A stretch of 64,000 nt of DNA from Dermacoccus nishinomiyaensis (GCF_900447535.1 NZ_UFXX01000001.1:434001-498000); one strand, 5' to 3'; shown: positions 25,729-36,433, numbered from the stretch's first letter. Notes: a model not told the origin generated them from the letters alone. A program made the numbers and translations.

Positions 25729-27153
25729 GTGTCGGATCAGTACGACCACGACGTATCGTCGTCGCCCACGCCACCACCGCGCAGTTCCGCCGAGGGCGCG
25801 CCGCCGGAGGTCTCCACGGCCGCGACATCCCCCAAGAAGGATCGCAGCCACTACCTCTACATCGGCGTCATCGTCGCCGTCATCGCCGGCATCGTCTTCG
25901 GTCTCGTCGCGCCGGACGCGGCGAAGGCCTGGAAGCCGCTCGGTGAGATGTTCGTCAGCCTCATCAAGATGATGATCACGCCGGTCATCTTCTGCACGAT
26001 CGTGCTGGGCATCGGCTCCGTCCGCAAGGCCGCGACGGTCGGGCGCGCAGGAGGCATGGCGCTCGCCTACTTCCTCACCATGTCGACGTTCGCGCTTGCG
26101 ATCGGTCTCGTCGTCGGCAACATCATCCAGCCGGGCCACGGGCTGACGGTCAAGCACGGATCGGCCGACAAGTACGTCAAGACGGCCGAGAAGTCGGGCG
26201 GGTTCATCGACTTCCTCAAGAGCATCATCCCCGACACGTTCTTCTCCGCGTTCACCTCCGGCAGCGTCCTGCAGGTGCTGTTCATCGCACTGCTCGTCGG
26301 CTTCGCCATCCAGCGCATCGGCGACTCCGCCGAACCCGCGCTGCGTGCGATCGCCACGATGCAGAAGATCGTGTTCCGCGTGCTGTCGATGGTGCTGTGG
26401 CTCGCCCCGATCGGCGCGTTCGGTGCGATGGCGGCCGTCGTCGGTGAATCCGGCGCCAAGGCCGTCGGTGAGATGGCGAAACTGATGGCGGGCTTCTACG
26501 TCACGTGCGCGCTGTTCATCTTCGTCATTCTCGGCGCGCTGCTGTGGGTCGTCGCGCGCGTCAACATCTGGAAGCTGTTCAAGTACCTCGGCCGCGAGTT
26601 CCTCCTCATCCTCGCGACATCGTCGTCGGAGTCGGCGCTGCCGAACCTCATGGCAAAGATGGAGCACGCCGGCATCAACCGCTCCACCGTCGGCATCGTC
26701 GTGCCGACGGGGTACTCGTTCAACCTCGACGGCACCGCGATCTACCTGACGATGAGTTCGCTCTTCATCGCCGACGCGATGAACATGCCCATGTCGATCG
26801 GCGAACAGATCGGCCTGCTCGTCTTCATGATCGTCGCCTCCAAGGGTGCGGCCGGCGTCACCGGCGCCGGTCTCGCCACCCTCGCCGGCGGCCTCAGCAG
26901 CCACAAGCCCGAACTCGTCGACGGCGTCGGCCTCATCGTCGGCATCGACCGCTTCATGTCAGAGGCCCGCGCACTGACGAACTTCGCGGGCAACTCGGTC
27001 GCGACGGTCCTGATCGGCACGTGGACGAAGACGATCGACCGCGAGCGCCTCGGTGACGTGCTCGGCGGGCGCGACCCGTTCGACTACTCCTCGATGGAGG
27101 ACGATCCGCACTCCTCCGGCGTGCGCGGCGCGTCGCCCGTCGCGCAGCACTGA
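25729..27153 (+). CDS. Dicarboxylate/amino acid:cation symporter (DAACS, DctA/GltP type)
   Basis: A 474-residue symporter of the glutamate/C4-dicarboxylate family. Key features: 'MMITPVIFCTIVLGIGSV' early, the re-entrant loop serine motif 'ATSSSESALPNLM' (HP1), 'VPTGYSFNLDGTAIYLTMSSLFIA' (TM7) and 'VASKGAAGVTGAG' (HP2). The GTG start at 25729 follows GGAAG at seven bases. A Ser/Pro-rich N-tail of about 40 residues precedes TM1. The substrate may be succinate/malate or glutamate/aspartate. Confidence 0.9.
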   Translation: MSDQYDHDVSSSPTPPPRSSAEGAPPEVSTAATSPKKDRSHYLYIGVIVAVIAGIVFGLVAPDAAKAWKPLGEMFVSLIKMMITPVIFCTIVLGIGSVRKAATVGRAGGMALAYFLTMSTFALAIGLVVGNIIQPGHGLTVKHGSADKYVKTAEKSGGFIDFLKSIIPDTFFSAFTSGSVLQVLFIALLVGFAIQRIGDSAEPALRAIATMQKIVFRVLSMVLWLAPIGAFGAMAAVVGESGAKAVGEMAKLMAGFYVTCALFIFVILGALLWVVARVNIWKLFKYLGREFLLILATSSSESALPNLMAKMEHAGINRSTVGIVVPTGYSFNLDGTAIYLTMSSLFIADAMNMPMSIGEQIGLLVFMIVASKGAAGVTGAGLATLAGGLSSHKPELVDGVGLIVGIDRFMSEARALTNFAGNSVATVLIGTWTKTIDRERLGDVLGGRDPFDYSSMEDDPHSSGVRGASPVAQH

Positions 27154-27174
27154 CGGTTTCGAGCGTCACGACCC

Positions 27175-27218
27175 ATGACGAGCGGGTCCCCACCTCGAGG
27201 TGGGGACCCGCTCGTCAT
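27175..27218. terminator. 44-nt perfect palindrome after the symporter gene
   Basis: Twenty-two bases are followed directly by their exact inverse (ATGACGAGCGGGTCCCC... outward from a CTCGAG centre). It lies between convergent genes (symporter and ohr) and can serve as a bidirectional terminator. Confidence 0.75.
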
Positions 27219-27305
27219 GTCAGTCACGCTGCCGCGGCGACGCGCCGTCGCGCGGCCGGTTCAGCCAGCGCGGCGCCCGCGCGAACCGCTCTCGGTCGCG
27301 GCGCC

Positions 27306-27725
27306 TCAGTCCTCGCTGACGGTGACGGTGACGTCGATGTTGCCGCGCGTCGCGTTGGAGTAGGGGCACACCTGGTGCGCCTTGTCGGCGAGCGCCTGCG
27401 CCTCGTCATGCGGCAGGTCGGGGATGACGACCTCGAGTTCGACGGCCAGGCCGAAGCCCTCCCCGGCCTTGCCGATGGAGACGCGCGCGCCGACGCTCGA
27501 CTCCCCCAGGTCGGCGCCTGCGCCGCGGGCCACCATCTGCAGGGCCGAGTGGAAGCACGCGGCGTATCCGGCGGCGAAGAGCTGCTCGGGGTTCGCGCCG
27601 TCACCCGAACCGCCCATGGCCTGCGGGACGGCGAGGTCGAGGTCGACGCGGCCGTCGCTGGAGTGGACGTGGCCGTTGCGGCCGGCGCCGGTGGCGAGTG
27701 CTTCTGCGGTGTAGATCGGTTCCAT
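27306..27725 (-). CDS. ohr: Organic hydroperoxide resistance protein (Ohr/OsmC family)
   Basis: A 139-residue thiol peroxidase that reduces organic hydroperoxides, using two cysteines: the first in 'AAGYAACFHSALQM' and the second in 'VCPYSNATRGN', both with Ohr-type contexts rather than OsmC-type. 'MEPIYTAEALATGAGRNGHV' is the typical Ohr start, so ATG 27725 is chosen over longer readings. No OhrR regulator gene is adjacent. The promoter region carries a spaced 9-bp inverted repeat. Confidence 0.9.
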   Translation of the reverse strand: MEPIYTAEALATGAGRNGHVHSSDGRVDLDLAVPQAMGGSGDGANPEQLFAAGYAACFHSALQMVARGAGADLGESSVGARVSIGKAGEGFGLAVELEVVIPDLPHDEAQALADKAHQVCPYSNATRGNIDVTVTVSED

Positions 27726-27758
27726 GCTCGGTGCAACCACGCGGGCCCGCCGGCTATT

Positions 27759-27805
27759 CCATGACGGCGCCGCCGTCGGTGCTGCCATGAGCGCTACCGT
27801 CATGG
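27759..27805. promoter_or_regulatory. Spaced inverted repeat upstream of ohr
   Basis: CCATGACGG (27759-27767) and its exact inverse CCGTCATGG (27797-27805) are 29 bases apart in the ohr/cycA divergent promoter region, 34 bases from the ohr ATG. It could be an operator read by a dimer of dimers; no protein can be assigned. Confidence 0.35.
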
Positions 27806-27936
27806 ATCGACGACGGCATCCACCCCAACGCAGCGTTATGCAACCTTGATGCGAAAGGCGTGTGTCACGTCACACCGATGAAACATCTTGCTCATAAGCT
27901 CCCCTCGACGCGTGACCACGATCAGGAAGGCAGCGC

Positions 27937-29400
27937 ATGTCGACACCCGCAGCGCCGGTTCATGACGAACCGGCCGGCGAGCACCTCTCCCGGGGGCTCT
28001 CCAACCGCCACCTCCAGCTCATCGCCATCGGCGGAACGATCGGCACGGGCCTGTTCATGGGCTCGGGCAAGACGATCAGCGTCGCCGGCCCGTCCGTCAT
28101 CCTCGTGTACGCGATCATCGGGTTCTTCCTGTACTTCGTGCTGCGCGCCATGGGTGAGTTGCTGCTGAGCAACCTCAACTACAAGTCGTTCGCCGACTTC
28201 GCGGGCGACATCCTCGGCCCGTGGGCCTCGTACTTCGTCGGCTGGACGTACTGGTTCTGCTGGATCGCGACGGCGATCGCCGACACGACCGCCATCGCCA
28301 AGTACATCCAGTATTGGTGGCCCGACACCCCGTCGTGGATTCCCGCCGTCGGGCTCGTCGCGCTGCTGTTCCTGCTCAACCTGCCGAGCGTCAAGGCGTT
28401 CGGCGAGCTCGAGTTCTGGTTCGCGCTCATCAAGGTCCTCGCGATCATCACGCTCATCGTCGTCGGCCTCTACATGATCTTCACGGGCAGCTCGCACGGC
28501 GGGCAGAAGTCGTCGTTCTCGAACCTGTGGTCGCACGGCGGCATCTTCCCCATGGGGTTCATGGGCTTCGCCGCGGGCTTCCAGATCGCCGTGTTCGCGT
28601 TCGTCGGCGTCGAGCTCGTCGGCACCGCCGCTGCTGAGACGAAGGACCCGGAGAAGAACCTGCCGCGCGCCGTCAACTCGGTGCCGATCCGCATGCTGTT
28701 GTTCTACGTCGGCGCGCTCGTCATCCTCATGTCGGTGCGTCCGTGGACGGAGTTCAAGGCCGGCGAGTCGCCGTTCGTCAAGATGTTCGCTCTTGCCGGG
28801 CTCGCCGCGGCCGCGGGTGTCGTCAACTTCGTGGTCATGACGTCGGCCGCCTCCTCCGCAAACTCGGGCATCTACTCGACCTCACGCATGGTCTACGGCC
28901 TCGCCGAGGAGAACGACGCGCCGCGTGTGTTCTCGCGCCTGTCACGCAACCGCGTGCCGGTGGCTTCCCTCGCCTTGTCGTGCGGGTTGCTGCTGCTCAT
29001 CGGCCTGCCGCTGCTCGGCGCGAGCGGCAGCGTCGCCGACGCGTTCGACAAGATCACGACGGTCTCCGCGATCTGCTTCATGTTCGTGTGGACGATCATC
29101 CTCATCAGCTACGTCGTCTACCGTCGTCGCCGCCCGCACCTGCACGAGGCGAGCACCTTCAAGATGCCCGGTGGCGTCGTCATGTGCTACGCGACGATGG
29201 CGTTCTTCGTCTTCGTGCTGTGGACGCTGTGGATCAAGGACGACACCCGTCAGGCGTTGCTGTGGACGCCGCTGTGGTTCGTCATCCTGCTCGCCGCGTA
29301 CTTCCTCATCGTGCGTCGTCGCCCGGCGCACGAGCAGCTGCGTGCCGAGCACGCCGCGAAGGTGGAGCGGGAGAACGCCGAGGTCACGCGTCGTAGCTGA
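27937..29400 (+). CDS. cycA: APC-family amino-acid permease, CycA (D-Ser/D-Ala/Gly) type
   Basis: A 487-residue, 12-TM permease. Typical AAT-family signatures are 'GLSNRHLQLIAIGGTIGTGLFMGSG' at the N-terminus, 'LRAMGELLLSNLNYKSFADFA', and 'FAFVGVELVGTAAAETKDPEKNLPRAVNS'. 'SANSGIYSTSRMVYGLAEENDAP' is also conserved. The closest family members transport D-serine, D-alanine, glycine and cycloserine, though specificity is an inference. The start ATG follows AGGAAGGC. Confidence 0.85.
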   Translation: MSTPAAPVHDEPAGEHLSRGLSNRHLQLIAIGGTIGTGLFMGSGKTISVAGPSVILVYAIIGFFLYFVLRAMGELLLSNLNYKSFADFAGDILGPWASYFVGWTYWFCWIATAIADTTAIAKYIQYWWPDTPSWIPAVGLVALLFLLNLPSVKAFGELEFWFALIKVLAIITLIVVGLYMIFTGSSHGGQKSSFSNLWSHGGIFPMGFMGFAAGFQIAVFAFVGVELVGTAAAETKDPEKNLPRAVNSVPIRMLLFYVGALVILMSVRPWTEFKAGESPFVKMFALAGLAAAAGVVNFVVMTSAASSANSGIYSTSRMVYGLAEENDAPRVFSRLSRNRVPVASLALSCGLLLLIGLPLLGASGSVADAFDKITTVSAICFMFVWTIILISYVVYRRRRPHLHEASTFKMPGGVVMCYATMAFFVFVLWTLWIKDDTRQALLWTPLWFVILLAAYFLIVRRRPAHEQLRAEHAAKVERENAEVTRRS

Positions 29401-29415
29401 CCCGGCTCGCCCACG

Positions 29416-29457
29416 ACGACGGGGTGTCGTCCGCTCAGGCGGACGTCACCCCGTCGT
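29416..29457. terminator. Terminator hairpin after cycA
   Basis: Arms ACGACGGGGTG and CGTCCGC pair with their inverses around a TCAG loop with one T-T mismatch (18 base pairs in all), 16 bases after the cycA stop. Confidence 0.75.
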
Positions 29458-29568
29458 CATGTCGACACGCGGCTGTGAGTCTCGTGCAGTCGCAGTCGGC
29501 TCATCCCCAGGTGTGACGGCTGTGGATGACGAACGCGGCGCCGCGAAGCCAGGCGTCAGGGTGGAGCC

Positions 29569-29976
29569 ATGACTGCTGCGCACGAACCCATCACCGACCT
29601 CACCGAGCTCGTCGCGACGTGGACGACGCTGCTCGAGACCGCCCCGCTGCGCGGGCGCAACCTGTGGCTGATGTTCCTCGACCCGAGCGCCCGCCCGCTG
29701 CCGGCCCTCACGCAGATCGAGGGCCTCAGCCTCACCCCGGATGCCCGCTCGATCGACAGCCTCGGCGAGCTCGTGCGTCACCTCGTCGACGATGATCGCG
29801 TCCCCAGCGGCGCGGCACTGTGCCTCGAACGATCGGGCACGACCGGCGCGTCACCGTTCGAGGAGGGCTGGGCCGACGCCCTGACCCGTGAGCTCGGCGA
29901 GCACCTCGCGTGGCCCGTGCTCGTGCGCACACCCGGCGGCATCACACCCGTGCGGTTGTGGTCGAGCGCGGCCTGA
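29569..29976 (+). CDS. Actinobacterial protein of unknown function
   Basis: A 135-residue soluble protein with no recognised domain. The layout resembles a set of uncharacterised actinobacterial proteins: a strand 'GRNLWLMFLDPSARPLPAL', a loop 'IDSLGELVRHLVDD' and a late 'GAALCLERSGTTGAS...WADALTRELG' helix, suggesting a small alpha/beta fold. It is a single gene with GGAGCC before its ATG, lying between cycA and an Ldh-family dehydrogenase, neither of which suggests a role. Confidence 0.65.
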   Translation: MTAAHEPITDLTELVATWTTLLETAPLRGRNLWLMFLDPSARPLPALTQIEGLSLTPDARSIDSLGELVRHLVDDDRVPSGAALCLERSGTTGASPFEEGWADALTRELGEHLAWPVLVRTPGGITPVRLWSSAA

Positions 29977-30052
29977 GACGTGCGTCGTTCGTCGGCACCG
30001 GATCGGCGCGGGCGCCGCCCGGGCCCGATTCGCGGACGCCTACGCTGGAGAC

Positions 30053-31162
30053 ATGACGTCCAATCCTGCCGCCGTGACCACACGCATCGTCCCGCCCGCC
30101 GTGGCGCACGACCTCGTCCGCACCGTCTGTGACGCGCTCGGCAGCGACGAACGCGAGGCGCGCCTCGTCGCCGACCACCTCGTCGCCGCCAACCTCGCGG
30201 GGCACGACTCGCACGGTGTCGGCATGATCCCGACGTACGTCGGCTCGGCCGCCGCGGGTGGGCTCGTCGTCAACGCCGAACTGGAGACGGTGACGGACGC
30301 GGGCGCCGTCCTCGTCGTCGACGGCGTGCACGGCTTCGGTCAGGCGATGGCGTTCGACGCGATGGCGGTCGGCATCGAACGGGCCCGCGAGTACGGTCTC
30401 GCGCTCGTGGGCCTGCGCAACTCCCACCACGTCGGCCGCATCGGTCACTGGGCCGAGCAGTGCGCGGCGGCGGGGCTCATCAGCATCCACTTCGTCAACG
30501 TCGGCGGCAGCCTCATGGTCGCGCCGTTCGGCGGCAGCGACGCCCGTTTCAGCACGAACCCGTTCTGCGTCGCCTTCCCGCGTGTCGGTGAACCGACCAT
30601 CCTGCTCGACTTCGCGACGAGCGCCATCGCGTACGGCAAGGCGCGTGTCGCGCACAACAAGGGCGTCGAGGCACCCGAGGGCAGCCTCATCGACCACGAG
30701 GGGCGCCCGACGGACGACCCGTCGGTGCTGTTCGACGAACCGCACGGCGCGCTGCGTGCCATGGGTCTGCACAAGGGCGGGGGCCTGGCCATCATGTGCG
30801 AACTGCTCGGCGGCGCCCTCACAGGCGGGCTGACGACGCGTGAGGAGACGGCGCACGATGCGACGTCGATCTACAACTCGATGACGAGCATCCTCATCGA
30901 CCCGAACGCACTCGGCTCACTCGACTCCGGCGCGGCCGATGCTTTCCTCGAATGGGTCAAGGCCTCCCCCGCGCCCGCCGGCGCCGAGCATGGGCCGCTG
31001 CTGCCCGGCGAGGTCGAACGCGCCACGCGCGCCACCCGCACCCGCGACGGTCTGCCTGTCGACGAGACGACGTGGCGCGGCATCGCCGACGCGGCGCGCG
31101 CCGCAGGCGTCCCCGACGACGACACCACCCTCGCCGCCTGGAACGCCTGCGCCGCCGCCTGA
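30053..31162 (+). CDS. Ldh/MDH type-2 family oxidoreductase
   Basis: A 369-residue NAD(P)-dependent 2-hydroxyacid dehydrogenase of the malate/L-lactate dehydrogenase (YbiC/YlbC) fold, which differs from the classical Rossmann LDH. 'NLAGHDSHGVGMIPTYV' holds the catalytic His, 'GLRNSHHVGRIGHWAEQCAAAGLI' the substrate/cofactor region, and 'LLDFATSAIAYGKARVAHNKG' and 'HKGGGLAIMCELLGGALTG' are conserved. The substrate could be malate, lactate, sulfolactate or ureidoglycolate; the context does not decide. Confidence 0.87.
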   Translation: MTSNPAAVTTRIVPPAVAHDLVRTVCDALGSDEREARLVADHLVAANLAGHDSHGVGMIPTYVGSAAAGGLVVNAELETVTDAGAVLVVDGVHGFGQAMAFDAMAVGIERAREYGLALVGLRNSHHVGRIGHWAEQCAAAGLISIHFVNVGGSLMVAPFGGSDARFSTNPFCVAFPRVGEPTILLDFATSAIAYGKARVAHNKGVEAPEGSLIDHEGRPTDDPSVLFDEPHGALRAMGLHKGGGLAIMCELLGGALTGGLTTREETAHDATSIYNSMTSILIDPNALGSLDSGAADAFLEWVKASPAPAGAEHGPLLPGEVERATRATRTRDGLPVDETTWRGIADAARAAGVPDDDTTLAAWNACAAA

Positions 31163-31185
31163 ATGCGTCAGAGCTCCTGAGCGCG

Positions 31186-32505
31186 TCAGCCCGCCGTCAC
31201 GCTGACGTCGTCGACGAGGAAGCTCGTCGCGAGGTCGGCGTCCTCGCTCTCACTGAAACGCAGCGTGACGCTGCGGCCCTTGTACGCCGACAGATCGACG
31301 GTGTGACGCACGTAGTCGCTGCTCGCATCGAGGTTCGAGGCTGACGCCACACGCTTCGTCGAGGTGCCGTCGACGACGTCAAGACTGAACGTGTCGTAGG
31401 CGCGCGAGCCGGTCTCGGCCGTCACGACACGGCTCCAGTACGTCAGCGTCGGGGTCTTCGCGTTCGCGGGGATCGTGACGCTCCGGCTGAGCGATTCGCT
31501 GACGCGTCGGCCGTTGCCGCCCAGCCACGCCTTCGCCGCGCCGCCGTGCGCGGCGTACGTCACATCGGTCGTGATGGCGCCCGTCGTGCCGCCCCAGCCG
31601 CGGGTGCCGGATTCGAAGTCACCGTTGACGAGAAGGTTCGTGTCCGGTGTAGGAGTCGGCGTCGGGTCGGTCGGCGGCTGCGCGGGCGTCGCGCCGAACA
31701 GGGTGCAGCCCTTGAGCCCGAGGTCGATGCGCCCGGCGGTGAAGCACGCGGTGAGCGGGTACGTCTGCTGACCGTAGCTCTGGCCCTGGTGGACGCTGAC
31801 GTTGCCCGCCGCGTCGACCTCGCACGGATTGTCGAGTGTGCAGCGCTTGCCGTCGTCGTTGCCGGTGTTGTTGATGCCGATGACGGTGCCGCTCGTCGCA
31901 TCGACGATCGGCGAGCCGGAGCTGCCGTGCGGCGTCTGGCACGTCGAGTAGCGGATCGAGTCGTTCATCGTGTAGCCGCCCTCCTTCAACCGGTACACGA
32001 AACCGTTGATCGCGCAGCCGTAGTGCTGCTTCCAGTAGCCCGACGGAATGTCGATGCTCGCCTCGTCGCTCGGGTGCGTGGCCGCGAGCGGGCGAGCGGT
32101 GACGTTCTTCGCCGCGAGCTGCGCGTACGTCGACGTGCTGCGGTACACGGCGACATCGGTGCCCGTCATCGTCGCGTACTGGAGGCGATCGAGTGTCAGC
32201 TTCGTCACGGTGTGCGCGTCGCTGCCGCCGAGCACGGTCGCCGAACGTGTCTCGGCCTTGTCGTAGACGAACGTCGACGGCTCCGGCATCGTGCCGATGC
32301 AGTGCCCGTTCGTCAGGACGAGGGCCTTGTCGGTGTCGGCAGCGCCGGGGAAGCGCACGAGCGAACCCGAGCAGTTGTCGAGCGCGACGATCGCGTCGTA
32401 CGTGGCGAACCGCGTCGCGGCGCTCGATGCGGGAGCCGAGGCGAGGGTGGCTGCGCCGACGACGGCGCTGAGCGCGACCAACGGGATGCGGGTGCGAACG
32501 GCCAT
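31186..32505 (-). CDS. Secreted trypsin-like serine protease with C-terminal jelly-roll domain
   Basis: A 439-residue exported protein. The signal peptide runs to about 'ASAPASSAA' (residue 30). The catalytic triad is His68 ('LTNGHCIG'), Asp117 ('TGTDVAVY') and Ser196 ('PHGSSGSPI'), with several cysteines that could form disulfides. A Thr/Pro linker follows, then a carbohydrate-binding-like beta-sandwich opening with 'NLLVNGDFESGTRGW' and ending 'FLVDDVSVTAG'. The start ATG at 32505 follows AGGAGAT. It is likely to degrade extracellular proteins, perhaps targeted to a surface by the C-terminal domain. Confidence 0.85.
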   Translation of the reverse strand: MAVRTRIPLVALSAVVGAATLASAPASSAATRFATYDAIVALDNCSGSLVRFPGAADTDKALVLTNGHCIGTMPEPSTFVYDKAETRSATVLGGSDAHTVTKLTLDRLQYATMTGTDVAVYRSTSTYAQLAAKNVTARPLAATHPSDEASIDIPSGYWKQHYGCAINGFVYRLKEGGYTMNDSIRYSTCQTPHGSSGSPIVDATSGTVIGINNTGNDDGKRCTLDNPCEVDAAGNVSVHQGQSYGQQTYPLTACFTAGRIDLGLKGCTLFGATPAQPPTDPTPTPTPDTNLLVNGDFESGTRGWGGTTGAITTDVTYAAHGGAAKAWLGGNGRRVSESLSRSVTIPANAKTPTLTYWSRVVTAETGSRAYDTFSLDVVDGTSTKRVASASNLDASSDYVRHTVDLSAYKGRSVTLRFSESEDADLATSFLVDDVSVTAG

Positions 32506-32660
32506 GGGGATCTCCTGGTGATGAGGCGGGCGCACCCGCGTCGACACGGCGTTGTCACACCGCAAGTCACACAGTAGAACGACAGGTCATGTCCAGGTGG
32601 CGTTGAGCTTCGGAGAATTCTCGCCACGCCCCTACCGGCACGGCATGAAATGATCCAGCC

Positions 32661-34052
<1,392 letters not shown>

Positions 34053-34088
34053 CGCCGGACCCTGGCGTCAGGACGCAGGAGTCCCGCC

Positions 34089-34826
34089 GTGAATCGCATG
34101 CCGGTCGGGGCGCAGTTCGTGTTGCTGGCGCTCATGTGGGTTCGAGCTTCCTGGTCACGAAGGTCGGCCTCGAGGTGGCTGTCCGTTGTGCAGGTGCTCG
34201 CCCGCATGGCGAGCGGCGCGCTCGCGCTGCTCGCGATCTGTGCGGTGCGGCGCCAACCGCTCCCGCGGGATCGTGCGGTGCGAGGCCACCTGCTCGTCGT
34301 CACGATGCTGTTGTGAGTCGTGCCGTTTCTACTCTTCGCGTGGGCCGAGCAGCACGCCTCCTCCATCCTGGCGAGCATCTAAGACGTGACGGCGCCGCTC
34401 ATGACGATGATCATCGCCGTCGCGGCGCTGCCGGAGGAACGGCTGACGCGTGATCGCGCCATCGGCCTCGTCCTCGGCTTCGTCGGCGTGCTCACCATCC
34501 TGTCGCCGTGGCACTCACTCGGCGGTTCGAGCGCGACGGGTCAGCTCGCATGCCTCGCCGCGACCGCGTGCTACGGCCTCGGCTTCACCTACCTGCGCAA
34601 GCAGATCGCTCCGCGTGGGCTGCCGGCGCTCGCCGTCGCGTGCTTCCAGGTCTCGCTCAGCGCGCTCGTGCTCACGCCGTTCGTGGGCCGCGGCGAGGTG
34701 CACCTCAGCTGGCGCGTCGTGCTGAGCATGCTCGCGTTGGGCGCACCTGGCACGGGCATGGCGTACGTGTGGAACACGATCGCGAGAGGACGCGGCGCCG
34801 TCGAGGGCTCGTCCGTCAGGCGCTGA
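34089..34826 (+). pseudogene. Decayed EamA/DMT-family exporter
   Basis: The pieces of an EamA drug/metabolite transporter are readable but broken. The GTG at 34089 starts 'MNRMPVGAQFVLLALMW'; a base is missing from the G run at 34138-34140, after which 'GSSFLVTKVGLE' continues in the next frame, and a compensating extra base near 34175 returns to the first. In-frame stops follow at 34314 (TGA) and 34380 (TAA), each within conserved sequence ('MLL*VVPFLLFAWAEQ', 'ASI*DVTAPLMT'). The last two or three helices are missing, and the frame ends inside the convergent fdhD gene. It is non-functional. Confidence 0.88.
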
Positions 34827-35589
34827 CGCGGTCGGCGCCGGCGTAGACGTTGAAGTGGTCGCGGCGCATCATGCCGACGAGCACGAGTCCGTATTCCTCG
34901 CACAGATCGACGGCCATCGAGCTCGGCGCCGATACCGCGACGATGCCGCTGACGCCCGCCGCGACGGCCTTCTGGACGATCTCGAAAGACACCCGGCCGG
35001 ACACGACTAGCAGCCGATCCGTCGCGGGCAGCTCACCCTCCATGAGGGCGCGACCGAGCACCTTGTCGACGGCGTTGTGACGCCCGACATCCTCACGCAC
35101 CGGCCCCAGCACCCCGTCGTACGTCGCGAGGGCTGCCGCGTGCAGCCCCCCGGTGCGTTCGAAGGCACGCTGGCCGCGGCGCAGAGCGTCGGGCAGTTCG
35201 CGAGCGACGTCGGCGCTCAACACCTTTTCGCACGTCGCGATGGCGGGTCCGAGCGTCAGCTGGTCGGCGCTGCACACGCCGCATGCCGCGCCGGTGACGA
35301 ACGAGCGCGGACGCGGTGGTTCGACGCCGGCGGCGAGGGTGATCTCGATGGCGTCGGTCTCGTTCTTCCAGCATCCGCGCAGCTGACGGATGTGCTCCGG
35401 CGCGCTCGTTCCCGACTCGACGAGCAGCCACCCGGCGGCGAGTTCGGTGTCGTGCCCGGGCGTGCGCATGAGGACAGCCAGGGTCGTGTCGTCGAGGTGC
35501 AGTTCGAGGGGCGCCTCGACGACGAGGTCGTCGGGGCGACGGCTCATGCCCCCGGCGTTGATGCGGTGGACGGGGCGGCGCGTGGTCAT
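34816..35589 (-). CDS. fdhD: FdhD sulfurtransferase for formate dehydrogenase maturation
   Basis: A 257-residue protein that passes sulfur from the cysteine desulfurase to the molybdenum cofactor of formate dehydrogenase. The conserved Cys loop is 'GAACGVCSADQL', and 'RTGGLHAAAL', 'VREDVGRHNAVDKVLG' and 'VSGRVSFEIVQKAVAAG' are characteristic. ATG 35589 follows GAGGTGC; a GTG three codons earlier is less likely. No formate dehydrogenase gene is in the window. Its last bases overlap the dead EamA gene. Confidence 0.93.
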   Translation of the reverse strand: MTTRRPVHRINAGGMSRRPDDLVVEAPLELHLDDTTLAVLMRTPGHDTELAAGWLLVESGTSAPEHIRQLRGCWKNETDAIEITLAAGVEPPRPRSFVTGAACGVCSADQLTLGPAIATCEKVLSADVARELPDALRRGQRAFERTGGLHAAALATYDGVLGPVREDVGRHNAVDKVLGRALMEGELPATDRLLVVSGRVSFEIVQKAVAAGVSGIVAVSAPSSMAVDLCEEYGLVLVGMMRRDHFNVYAGADRVSA

Positions 35590-35620
35590 CTGCGGCACCT
35601 CGCGAGCGTACTCTCATCGC

Positions 35621-36433
35621 ATGAACGGACGCGAGAACACGTACGTGAAGCAGCGAGCCGGCGCGCCGTCCGGCTTCTTCGCCACGGAGGCTGCGGGGTT
35701 GCGGTGGCTCGCCGCAGCGAGCGCCGATGGGGGCGTCGACGTCGTCGAGGTGCTCGACCAGGACGCCACGTCGGTGACGTTGGAGCGCCTAGACGAGGCT
35801 CGCCCGAGCGACGGCGTCGACGCGGCCGCGGCCCGGTTCGGTGCTGCTCTGGCGGCGACGCATGCTGCGGGCGCCCCCGCGTTCGGTGCGCTGCCGCCCG
35901 GCGCGTCGACGTACTTCTTCGGTCCGCTCGATCAGCCGCTCACGCTCCCCCATGTCGAATCGGCGACGTTCGGGGCGTTCTACACGCAGGCCCGGCTGCG
36001 ACCGGTGCTGGAGCGCACGCGGCTGGCGGGACGCGACGCCGACCTCGCGCAGCGCGTCTGCAGCGCCGTCGAATCGGGGGCCGTCGACACCTGGGGCGCC
36101 TCGGGTGAGTTCGTGCGGCCCGCCCGCGTACACGGCGACCTGTGGAGCGGCAACGTCCTGTGGACGCGCGGCGGCGCCGTCGTCATCGACCCCGCGGCGT
36201 GCGGGCACCACCCGCTCGCGGACCTCGCGATGCTGACGATGTTCGGCGCCCCCGGGCTCGAGGCGATTCTCGATTCCTACGCCGAGGCCGCCCACCTGCC
36301 CGACGACTGGCGCGAGCAGCTGCCGCTGCATCAACTGTTCGGCTGGCTCGTCCACCTGCACCTGTTCGGCGCAGGCTACGCCGAGCCCGTCTCGCGGGCC
36401 CTCGACGCGTCGGCCCGGCTGTTGGGCGTGTGA
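35621..36433 (+). CDS. Fructosamine kinase family protein
   Basis: A 270-residue kinase-fold protein that probably phosphorylates ketosamines on glycated proteins or amino acids for deglycation. Typical features: 'YVKQRAGAPSGFFATEAAGLRWL', 'ARVHGDLWSGNVLW' (catalytic loop), 'VVIDPAACGHHPLADLAMLTMFG' (metal site) and 'LHQLFGWLVHLHLFG'. It is divergent from fdhD with only 31 bases between the starts, so their promoters overlap. Confidence 0.88.
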   Translation: MNGRENTYVKQRAGAPSGFFATEAAGLRWLAAASADGGVDVVEVLDQDATSVTLERLDEARPSDGVDAAAARFGAALAATHAAGAPAFGALPPGASTYFFGPLDQPLTLPHVESATFGAFYTQARLRPVLERTRLAGRDADLAQRVCSAVESGAVDTWGASGEFVRPARVHGDLWSGNVLWTRGGAVVIDPAACGHHPLADLAMLTMFGAPGLEAILDSYAEAAHLPDDWREQLPLHQLFGWLVHLHLFGAGYAEPVSRALDASARLLGV

